Assembly (NCBI GenBank): GCA_007378955.1
Contig: VMGY01000012.1
Location: 1 to 37,788, forward strand
DNA: 37,788 nt
Source of the DNA: Parcubacteria group bacterium Athens0714_12
GTDB taxonomy: Bacteria > Patescibacteriota > Patescibacteriia > UBA2591 > VMGY01
Reading direction: 5' to 3'
This document shows, piece after piece, positions 32,123-37,788 of the stretch. A model generated the notes under the pieces. It had not been told where the DNA came from, made no database searches, and saw only the letters and a list, made by a program, of their open reading frames with translations. Numbering within the stretch: position 1 is the first letter of the stretch; each line of letters begins with the position of its first letter. Position numbers and translations under genes: made by a program.

Positions 32123-32800
32123 TTACGAATCAACATTTTTTATTAAATGTTTAATATTTTTATCTTTTCGCCAAAGACCAATAATTTGATTTCTTAAATC
32201 CTTATGCTCTTTATATCCATAATCTGGCCTTGATAAAATTCCTTCAAACTCTTCGTTTAGCAAAACCGTTAAAGATTCTCTCAAATCATTAAATCGTTTT
32301 TGCGGCAATCCTAAATCTTTACAGAAAAAACCGTATGCGCGCACAAATTCTATGTGCATAATTTCATGAGCCGCTATCGCGTCAACTTTTTCATCTTTAA
32401 TCCTTACCATAAACCATCCTTCAGGCACATTAAAAGGGCAACTGCCGGCATTAGTAAGATAGGCGGTATAAATATTATTTTTTGGTATAGTGATATTCAA
32501 TACAAAAGACAGTTTATCAAAATAAGTATTGTTAATTTTATTCCACTCTTGACTAAAGGATTTGATTTTACCTTTTATTAATTTTTTCTCCTTTTCTAAA
32601 AAATTAGCAAGGTAATTTTTAATAATTTGTTTTTTTATTAATAAATCTTTTTCTTTTTTAACTTTTTCCACCAGACTCTTATCTATGCCAATTAAACACT
32701 TTGATTTATCTTCTTTATCAAAAAAAGGGGGTGTATCAATAACCCTTAAAATATTCCACCCGTCTTTAGAAATATCATATTTAAATTCAACTTTTGGCAT
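32123..32800 (-). CDS. Putative metallopeptidase with HEIMH motif
   Basis: The 225-residue protein has no signal peptide. The zinc motif is in 'VDAIAAHEIMHIEFVRAYG', followed some 20 residues later by 'FNDLRESLTVLLNEEFEGIL', which could supply a glutamate ligand. Upstream 'FNVPEGWFMVRI' is not a motif I know. The family is not recognised. It is immediately downstream of the second Cys-rich precursor on the same strand, 76 bp after its stop, with a strong terminator between. It may process the leader of that peptide, but this rests on position only. Confidence 0.62.
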   Translation of the reverse strand: MPKVEFKYDISKDGWNILRVIDTPPFFDKEDKSKCLIGIDKSLVEKVKKEKDLLIKKQIIKNYLANFLEKEKKLIKGKIKSFSQEWNKINNTYFDKLSFVLNITIPKNNIYTAYLTNAGSCPFNVPEGWFMVRIKDEKVDAIAAHEIMHIEFVRAYGFFCKDLGLPQKRFNDLRESLTVLLNEEFEGILSRPDYGYKEHKDLRNQIIGLWRKDKNIKHLIKNVDS

Positions 32801-32842
32801 AGTTAAATTATATATTATGTTTATAAAAAAGACAATTTAAAA

Positions 32843-32870
32843 GGCACCTGTCTATATTTTGACAGGTGCC
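32843..32870 (-). terminator. Terminator after the second Cys-rich precursor
   Basis: GGCACCTGTC and GACAGGTGCC form a perfect 10-bp stem with an 8-nt loop; a short T run follows on the minus strand. It lies 5 bp after the precursor stop. Confidence 0.85.
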
Positions 32871-32875
32871 AATTT

Positions 32876-33034
32876 TTATTTGCTATCATCACAAGTACTC
32901 CTATCACAATAACATGATTCGCCATAACACTCGCAAGGATCGCCGGGATTATAACACTCATCACATCCACCATTAAGCACTTTTTGATGATTTCCGGTAC
33001 TTTTTTCGATTACGGAAAGAATTTCTGGGTTCAT
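32876..33034 (-). CDS. Cys-rich RiPP precursor peptide, 52 residues
   Basis: The peptide was found by reading the gap after the radical SAM gene. GGAGGAGG lies 3-4 bases before the ATG. The first 20 residues (MNPEILSVIEKSTGNHQKVL) look like a leader. The core then holds seven Cys, mostly as CxxC or CxC pairs: GGCDECYNPGDPCECYGESC, then YC and DRSTCDDSK. A terminator follows directly. It starts 14 bp after the stop of a radical SAM/SPASM enzyme that carries a peptide-recognition domain. The CxC pairs and acidic tail resemble the precursor at 28987-29190. Confidence 0.8.
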   Translation of the reverse strand: MNPEILSVIEKSTGNHQKVLNGGCDECYNPGDPCECYGESCYCDRSTCDDSK

Positions 33035-33048
33035 ATCCTCCTCCTTTT

Positions 33049-34365
33049 TTATATTTTGATTCGACTTATAACTTTTCTTTTAACTATAGATGCAATAAAT
33101 TTTGACAATTTTTCAGTATCAATATCTACTCTTTTTAATAAATCATCCATTGTAAAATCTTTCAATAGATTAATTGTCTGTAATATTTTGTAGCCATCGT
33201 GATTGACTAAAATTGCTCCTGAAAGAGTAGCCGACACAATAGCGCCAAAATCTTCTTCGCGAAATCTTAAATTATCTTGTAATACATACTTATCTCCGGG
33301 GTTTAAATTATCAATAGAATGATTGATGGGTGAAGTTGAATCAATAATTATCTCGTTTTGACTTGTCATATACGGATCTTTGCCGCAAATATCACCTAAA
33401 TATTTAGCCTCCATTCTGCATCCTCCACTACAAAAATCAATAAACTTGCATCTCTTACATTCAATTGGTATATACTTACCATCTCTCCAATCTGACATTT
33501 TTTCCCAAATATCAATTAAATCTTCTTTAAAAATATTTCCGTAAATCATATCGGAATGAGAGCATGGCCTTATTTCTCCCGCTGAGCTGATCGTACAGGT
33601 TGTAATGCCTGCTGTACAACTTCTACGCGCAAAATGAAAAAATCTATGCAAATCTCCTATTAAACAAAGGGGGTAACATTCTAGAATATCAACACTTAAA
33701 TTCAATTCTTTTTTAATTTTTTCAAGTAAATTTAAACTTTCTTTCACTTGACTCCTTGTCGGACGTAAATCGTTAAAATTACGATTATTTAATGCTGGAG
33801 ACGCTTTAGTTACCGAGAATAATTGCACACCTATGCTCTTTAAAAATTTTGCGGTTTCATATATGCAATCAAAATTTTGTTTTAGCAAAACCATATTGGC
33901 GCTAACCCTTATTCCTTCTGAAACAGCTACTTTTATACCTTTAATTGTTTGCTGCCACGAACCCTGATGATTGGAAATCTTGTCATGAATTTTTTCACTA
34001 GTTGACAAAACTGAAACTAAAACCGATTTTAACCCACTATTTCTTAATGATCTTGCTTTTTCTTTTTCTAATAAAATAAGATTAGAATTTAAGCTTACTT
34101 GTATCCCACTTAAAGATAATTTACTAATAGCAGAAAGCAAATCTTCCCAAAAAATTAATGGCTCGCCGCCTGTTAGGGTCACCGAAAATATCTTATTATC
34201 TATAAGCTTATTGACAATAAAAAGTAAGTCTTTTTCTGTAAGTGATTTAAAATCTTTCTTTGTGTTTTCACGCCAATGGTTATAGCAATATGTACAATTA
34301 TTATTGCAAAGTTCTGTTATTTCAATCTGTGTAGAAATTGGTGCTCTTAATTTTCTGTATTTCAT
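33049..34365 (-). CDS. Radical SAM/SPASM maturase with C-terminal PqqD-like domain
   Basis: The protein has 438 residues. The cluster motif CNNNCTYC lies at residues 20-27, and TLTGGEP follows. SPASM cysteines are in 'CTAGITTCTISSAGEIRPC' and 'ECKRCKFIDFCSGGC'. The last 75 residues ('DNLRFREEDFGAIVSATLSG' to 'SKFIASIVKRKVI') look like a PqqD-type winged helix, the leader-recognition element (RRE) of RiPP enzymes, here fused at the C-terminus. AAAGGAGG precedes the ATG, and the Cys-rich precursor follows after 14 bp. The promoter and leader motif are at 34420-34487. This is the most complete RiPP enzyme in the window. Confidence 0.9.
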   Translation of the reverse strand: MKYRKLRAPISTQIEITELCNNNCTYCYNHWRENTKKDFKSLTEKDLLFIVNKLIDNKIFSVTLTGGEPLIFWEDLLSAISKLSLSGIQVSLNSNLILLEKEKARSLRNSGLKSVLVSVLSTSEKIHDKISNHQGSWQQTIKGIKVAVSEGIRVSANMVLLKQNFDCIYETAKFLKSIGVQLFSVTKASPALNNRNFNDLRPTRSQVKESLNLLEKIKKELNLSVDILECYPLCLIGDLHRFFHFARRSCTAGITTCTISSAGEIRPCSHSDMIYGNIFKEDLIDIWEKMSDWRDGKYIPIECKRCKFIDFCSGGCRMEAKYLGDICGKDPYMTSQNEIIIDSTSPINHSIDNLNPGDKYVLQDNLRFREEDFGAIVSATLSGAILVNHDGYKILQTINLLKDFTMDDLLKRVDIDTEKLSKFIASIVKRKVISRIKI

Positions 34366-34419
34366 GATACGCCTCCTTTTTTGATTTTTTCAATATTAAT
34401 TCTCTCACCAAATTACTTA

Positions 34420-34487
34420 AATTTTCAATGAACGATTTTTTCCTTCTTTTTACTTTTTAAGTATACTTATTTTCTCTAAAAAGTCAA
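34420..34487 (-). promoter_or_regulatory. Promoter and boxA-like leader of RiPP locus 3
   Basis: On the minus strand TTGACT (34482-34487), 16 bp and TATACT (34460-34465) form the promoter. GTTCATTGAAAATT (34420-34433) lies in the leader. The -35 region TTTGACTTTTTAGAGAAA is identical to the promoter at 30355-30382. Confidence 0.8.
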
Positions 34488-34501
34488 ATTTTTTTATAAT
34501 T

Positions 34502-35194
34502 TTACCCGATTTTAAAAATCCTCGCTCCCAGCCAGCGATACCACTTATTGTAAAAAGGATTTTCCCAAACGAGAAGAACTCCGTAATTCAAACTTTCCGA
34601 GTCATTGAAATAGTCAGGCATAATTTTTACAATTTTCAAATCAGCTTTCTTGTAAAAATTAATTTCGGGATCCAATGGCTTTATTCCATTTTTTGTTTTA
34701 ACAGTTGCCTTAACATATTCATCCACAGACATTTTATCGGCAAATTTATGGTAATCAGGAATCCTGCCGCCCAAAACGCCATATTTTAAATTTCTGGCAA
34801 TGCATAACTTAGCTATATTTTCTAATAATCGAGTGCCTGTTTTACAAGGAGCGGAAGGTAAAACGCTTAAATCAACTCCGTATATACTGTCCCCATTCGG
34901 CTTATGGCTATTTTTTATAAAGCCATTGTCGGTAACTTCATACCAATTTAAACTGCTATTATTAATAATATCCGAATAATTTACTTTTTCCACTGCCACC
35001 ACTCCCACAATTTTATCATAATCTTTTATAGCCACTAAAACTCCTTGGGGAAATGTTTTTAATCGGGATTCAAATTGTTCTTTGGTCGCCGCCTTTTCTC
35101 CCCAAGCTTCTTTTTCAACAAATAAAATACCATTAATATCATCAATAGTCGCTTGACGAATTTTCACTTTTTCTAAATTTTTCTTTTTAAACAT
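34502..35194 (-). CDS. GNAT-family N-acetyltransferase
   Basis: This 230-residue protein begins 'VKIRQATIDDINGILFVEKE', the usual GNAT opening, and continues 'GVLVAIKDYDKIVGVVAVEK'. The acetyl-CoA loop region is 'YGVDLSVLPSAPCKTGTRLL', where the canonical R/QxxGxG/A is replaced by PCKTGT. The C-terminal part is longer than in minimal GNATs. The acceptor is unknown. It lies upstream of the radical SAM locus on the same strand, 15 bp from that locus's promoter. Its start is directly after the terminator of repeat copy 2, the same arrangement as the methyltransferase after copy 1. Confidence 0.8.
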   Translation of the reverse strand: MFKKKNLEKVKIRQATIDDINGILFVEKEAWGEKAATKEQFESRLKTFPQGVLVAIKDYDKIVGVVAVEKVNYSDIINNSSLNWYEVTDNGFIKNSHKPNGDSIYGVDLSVLPSAPCKTGTRLLENIAKLCIARNLKYGVLGGRIPDYHKFADKMSVDEYVKATVKTKNGIKPLDPEINFYKKADLKIVKIMPDYFNDSESLNYGVLLVWENPFYNKWYRWLGARIFKIG

Positions 35195-35199
35195 TATTT

Positions 35200-35581
35200 T
35201 AATAAAAAAATCACCTAAAAAAGGTGATTATTAAATTGAATAAATTATTTGATTTTGATTATTGTTCTTGGCATTGCTCCCGCAACCAACGCTCAAAAAC
35301 ATCTCTCCCAATCCCTCTGTTTCAGCCAAACCCGCCCATTCTTCCCAATTATTCTTTATCTTGCCGATTAATTCTTTTTTCAGCCATTCAAGAAATACAT
35401 CAAATACGCCCTTCCTGTTAACTCCGCGACTGCGTCTCTCCGCCGCGGCAGGCAAAGAACAAAAAACCCTTTGTTCGCCTCCTTGGCTAAGCTTTCGCTT
35501 ATTAGGCATATTTTTTAGATTAACTGCTTTTAGCATAGCATATTTTTTATCTTTTGGCAAACGAAAATTTGTGGTATAGTT
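35200..35581. repeat. 382-bp dispersed repeat, copy 2
   Basis: It is homologous over its full length to 31455-31836. A minus-strand frame of 109 codons is open here but is shifted in copy 1. In the stretch I aligned, most codon differences change the amino acid, so the frame is not conserved as protein. A divergent TATAGT on the plus strand may serve the gene at 35608. Confidence 0.9.
35204..35525 (-). ncRNA. Candidate structured ncRNA, copy 2
   Basis: The promoter TTGCCA (35555-35560), 17 bp, TATGCT (35532-35537) and the terminator AATCACC..GGTGATT with a T tract (35204-35229) match copy 1. Internal hairpins are TAAGC-GAAA-GCTTA (35488-35501), GAACAAA/TTTGTTC and CCGCG..CGCGG. The predicted RNA is about 322 nt. 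It does not resemble tmRNA, RNase P or 6S RNA by the motifs I know. Confidence 0.55.
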
Positions 35582-35607
35582 AAGTAGAAATTATATAAAC
35601 AATAATT

Positions 35608-36432
35608 ATGAAAATAGACCAAAATATAATCAAAAATATTTTAACAACTATAAATTACGTCTCGCATAAACACAGATCTCCCTATATACTAAACCTACAA
35701 AAACAAAAGCAAGACCTTTTTATTTACGGCTGTGAACATTCCAATAATTATAAAGAAAAAAAATTTAAAAAAATAGAACAATTATACCGTAAATTTTTGG
35801 ATAAATATGGCAAAAAAGAAACATTAATAATTATTGAGGGGAGTATCCCCGATAAAAATTACCTCATAAAAAAAATGGTAAGCAAATACAGAGAAAGTGG
35901 TTTTATGTATAAATTAGCTCTTAGAAATAGCGTTAAAAAAATTTCCGTGGAACCAACTTTAAAGGAAATAAAAAGTTTTGTTTTAAGCCGGCGACATAAA
36001 AAAATAGATATCCTTGCATGGATATTCTGCAACATATTAGTAAATAAATTAAAAATTAGTAAAAAAATAACCACTAAAGATATCAATAATTTTAAAAAGC
36101 TTATTAAAACGTTTCTAAATAATGACAAAAATATTTATAAAAAAGTAGCTGATAGAATTAATCATTTTGGCGGAGAAAACATTCTACCCGAAAGTATTTA
36201 TTCATTAAAAAAAAATAATCTTAACTTAAGATTATTAAAAAAAATAGAAAACCCTTTTATTAATAATACGCCTATAAATTTAGTAGGGGCTGATTTTAAC
36301 TTGGCGAGAGATTATTTTATGGCAAAAAAAATTTTATATTTACTAGAAAAAAAGAAAAATATTTTTGGCGTTTTAGGATTAAACCATCTCGTTTCACAAA
36401 CATCAGCGATAAAAAAATATTTTTTAAAATAA
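35608..36432 (+). CDS. Hypothetical protein, possibly EreA/ChaN/TraB-like fold
   Basis: The 274-residue basic protein is not firmly recognised. Short conserved-looking strands are 'DLFIYGCEHSNNY' near residue 40, 'ETLIIIEGSIPD' near residue 75 and 'IFGVLGLNHLVSQTS' near the end. An EH, a later acidic residue and a terminal H on strand ends recall the erythromycin-esterase/ChaN/TraB superfamily of putative hydrolases or haem-binding proteins; this is only an impression. There is no signal peptide. It is the only plus-strand gene in the 28-37 kb block apart from remnants. It is expressed from the promoter at the edge of the 382-bp repeat and ends at a terminator shared with the graspetide precursor. 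Confidence 0.6.
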   Translation: MKIDQNIIKNILTTINYVSHKHRSPYILNLQKQKQDLFIYGCEHSNNYKEKKFKKIEQLYRKFLDKYGKKETLIIIEGSIPDKNYLIKKMVSKYRESGFMYKLALRNSVKKISVEPTLKEIKSFVLSRRHKKIDILAWIFCNILVNKLKISKKITTKDINNFKKLIKTFLNNDKNIYKKVADRINHFGGENILPESIYSLKKNNLNLRLLKKIENPFINNTPINLVGADFNLARDYFMAKKILYLLEKKKNIFGVLGLNHLVSQTSAIKKYFLK

Positions 36433-36470
36433 AAAAGGAAGCGGTTTTTATGCTTCCTTTTTTATTTTTT
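36433..36470. terminator. Bidirectional terminator between convergent genes
   Basis: AAAAAAGGAAGC and GCTTCCTTTTTT form a 12-bp stem with a 9-nt loop. It serves the plus-strand gene ending at 36432 and the minus-strand precursor ending at 36475. Confidence 0.88.
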
Positions 36471-36474
36471 CAAT

Positions 36475-36609
36475 TTAATCGTCATCACAAGGGCATACTC
36501 CCCAAGTGACACAATCCCTCGCCTGATCACTGCCATTTTCTATTTTAATAGAATCGGGCAGAATCAGGGCGAAATCAAGAAAAAACGGCCTTTCAAGATT
36601 TTTTTCCAT
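36475..36609 (-). CDS. Graspetide-like precursor peptide, 44 residues
   Basis: The peptide was found by reading the gap after the ATP-grasp gene. The start at 36609 follows AAAGGAGGGAAAG. The leader is MEKNLERPFFLDFALILPDS; RPFFLDF resembles the PFFARFL leader helix that microviridin ATP-grasp enzymes recognise. The core region is 'DQARDCVTWGVCPCDDD', with one Thr and several Asp suitable for ester or amide macrocycles and three Cys that are unusual for graspetides. There is no TxKxPSD core. The start overlaps the ATP-grasp 3' end by 17 bp and a terminator follows. Confidence 0.8.
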   Translation of the reverse strand: MEKNLERPFFLDFALILPDSIKIENGSDQARDCVTWGVCPCDDD

Positions 36610-37627
36610 TACCTTTCCCTCCTTTTTTTGATAATTTTATTAAAACTTCCGCAAATGCTTTGGAAATAGGTAAATTTGTCATGTGTTCTAACCAGCCCCA
36701 TTGTCCATTAGGATTATCTTCCAAAAAAACTATTTTATCATCTGGCGTCATAATCAAATCAATAACACCAAAAGTTAATCTAAAGCTTTTTGTAAAAGAT
36801 ATTAATTTTTTATTAATTGTTTTTCCTAAATCAATTGGTTTATGCGGCATTTCTTTTAATTTACCCATAACTGCGGCTTTTCTATAATCCACCACTCCTT
36901 CTGCAATATTTTGGGAATAAATAGCAACAGAAAACACCTGGTTGTCGACCACTACGGAACGAATATCAAATTTCTTTGGAATATGTTGCTGTAGAAACAT
37001 CGGGCAAAAACGCATTCTCTTTAGATGAATATCGTCCATCGCGTCTTTTGGTATTTTAGTTGTATGAACTAAATATCTTTTGCCATCCTTAAATTGAAAC
37101 AATCCTTTCCTAATCTTTTTAAAAATTACTTCTCGATCAGCCTCCTCCCAAAATTTTTTTATCGCTTCTAAATTATCGGTGATGCAAGTTAAAGGTATCT
37201 CCAAGTCAAAAGAAGCAGCTCTTTCCATTTGTATCATTTTATTAAACTTTAAACGCTCGTTAATTTCCCAGGGATTGGCTACAGGGCACCGCAACATAGT
37301 AAAAGAAATATTCATTGCCCATTCTGATTCGTCAATCATCCAATTTTTTAAATCTGGTTCGTGATCTAATTCGAAACCAATATTAGGTTTATGAATCCGC
37401 CTATTCCAAACTACACCGATTTCTTCAAATTCAAGATCGCGATCAGGAAATTGATATTTTCCAAAAAAATTTCCTTTCTTGTCTAAACGCATAATTACTT
37501 TTATCTTTGAGTGAAATTCATCTGTGTTAAATCTAATAAAATCCAATCTTCTTTTTACCAAATGTTCTATAACAAGCTGCGCGCAATCATCCTGAGAATG
37601 TGTAAGTATTAATATCTTTTTATTCAT
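36593..37627 (-). CDS. MvdD-like ATP-grasp peptide ligase (graspetide synthetase)
   Basis: The start is placed at 37627 after AGGAGG (344 residues); a longer frame lacks support. 'MNKKILILTHSQDDCAQLVI' and 'IGVVWNRRIHKP' are N-terminal marks of MvdC/MvdD-type enzymes. The ATP-grasp core shows 'REVIFKKIRKG', 'FLQQHIPKKFDIRSVVV' and 'GVIDLIMTPDDKIVFLEDNP' with NGQW, giving the metal-binding D and ExN residues. These enzymes use ATP to form ester or amide side-chain links in precursor peptides. The PFF-containing precursor overlaps its 3' end. Only one ligase is present, so a single bond type is expected. The upstream leader carries the shared motif at 37666-37690. Confidence 0.9.
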   Translation of the reverse strand: MNKKILILTHSQDDCAQLVIEHLVKRRLDFIRFNTDEFHSKIKVIMRLDKKGNFFGKYQFPDRDLEFEEIGVVWNRRIHKPNIGFELDHEPDLKNWMIDESEWAMNISFTMLRCPVANPWEINERLKFNKMIQMERAASFDLEIPLTCITDNLEAIKKFWEEADREVIFKKIRKGLFQFKDGKRYLVHTTKIPKDAMDDIHLKRMRFCPMFLQQHIPKKFDIRSVVVDNQVFSVAIYSQNIAEGVVDYRKAAVMGKLKEMPHKPIDLGKTINKKLISFTKSFRLTFGVIDLIMTPDDKIVFLEDNPNGQWGWLEHMTNLPISKAFAEVLIKLSKKGGKGNGKKS

Positions 37628-37665
37628 TACTGTTGCCTCCTCTATTTTATTGATTTTTATTTTCA

Positions 37666-37690
37666 AATTTTCAACGAACTTTCACCCTCC
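37666..37690 (-). promoter_or_regulatory. boxA-like leader motif of the graspetide locus
   Basis: On the minus strand GGAGGGTGAAAG runs into GAAAGTTCGTTGAAAATT. It matches 30315-30339 over 25 bases with one difference. It is 40 bp before the start at 37627. No strong -35/-10 pair was seen for this strand. Confidence 0.7.
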
Positions 37691-37702
37691 CTGAATTCGC
37701 AT

Positions 37703-37730
37703 TTGAAATAGAACACTGGTAAAATATATT
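37703..37730 (+). promoter_or_regulatory. Plus-strand promoter near the window end
   Basis: TTGAAA (37703-37708), 16 bp and TATATT (37725-37730) lie 25 bp before the ATG of the partial gene. Confidence 0.45.
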
Positions 37731-37755
37731 GGAAAGAATTTTTAAATCTAATAAG

Positions 37756-37788
37756 ATGAAAAAAAAGAAAATTTGCGCATTTATCCAA
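37756..37788 (+). CDS. Start of a gene cut by the window edge
   Basis: The frame begins MKKKKICAFIQ at 37756 and runs off the window. A promoter-like sequence lies just upstream. Too little is visible to name it, and no ribosome-binding site is obvious. Confidence 0.35.
   Translation, partial: MKKKKICAFIQ

Noticed and set aside
31809-32189. A 126-codon plus-strand protein
   Set aside because: It is an out-of-frame composite of a radical SAM gene remnant with an internal deletion; the second part reads the original gene in the wrong frame.
35231-35560. 109-codon ORF in repeat copy 2 as a protein gene
   Set aside because: The frame is shifted in copy 1, most codon differences alter the amino acid, and the sequence is dominated by RNA-like hairpins. 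A non-coding element explains it better.

Overview
The window looks like an AT-rich accessory region of a Candidate Phyla Radiation bacterium (Patescibacteria, probably Parcubacteria-like). The best indicators are a secreted protein with an N-terminal 'PPLGN..APVNVG' segment and GNVGIGTTAP repeats, tRNA genes without an encoded CCA, very low GC, and a multi-copy 7TM-GAF histidine kinase family. This placement is an inference from sequence style. No rRNA or phylogenetic marker was read.
Layout. (1) 1-6150: a perfect 99-bp inverted repeat encloses a four-gene operon (radical SAM/SPASM enzyme, glutamyl-tRNA synthetase, short glutamyl-tRNA reductase, nucleotidyltransferase-like protein), an IS982-type insertion with a 7-bp target duplication, and a tRNA-Glu(UUC). 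No other tetrapyrrole gene is present, so this looks like a tRNA-Glu-dependent pathway of unknown product. (2) 6336-12563: tRNA-Met, a secreted beta-barrel-like protein, a REP-associated (Y1) transposase element carrying an AbiE-type toxin-antitoxin pair, a repetitive surface protein and a receiver-only response regulator. (3) 12680-14592: a divergent small gene, then a radical SAM/SPASM enzyme followed at once by a 20-residue peptide gene (putative RiPP). (4) 14575-24754: an MFS transporter, a six-gene nucleotide/sugar-type cassette, remnants of histidine-kinase 3' ends and of an IS3 transposase, trpS and a TrpD-like gene. (5) 24821-28170: an intact 7TM-GAF histidine kinase and a RaSEA-like radical SAM gene broken by a 17-bp tandem duplication. 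(6) 28352-37788: three more putative RiPP loci. Two are radical SAM/SPASM enzymes with Cys-rich precursors; one is an ATP-grasp enzyme with a 44-residue precursor carrying a microviridin-like PFF leader motif. They are interspersed with HExxH proteins, a methyltransferase, a GNAT acetyltransferase and a duplicated 382-bp element that looks like a structured non-coding RNA gene with its own promoter and terminator.
How it fits together. In all four RiPP-like loci the modifying enzyme comes first, the tiny precursor follows with its own strong ribosome-binding site, and a hairpin terminator usually closes the unit. Their upstream regions share a leader motif close to GTTCATTGAAAATT, which resembles a boxA antitermination site, and two share a nearly identical -35/-10 promoter. 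Together they look like one co-regulated set of peptide-natural-product loci. The HExxH proteins and the MFS transporter are possible but unproven maturation and export partners.
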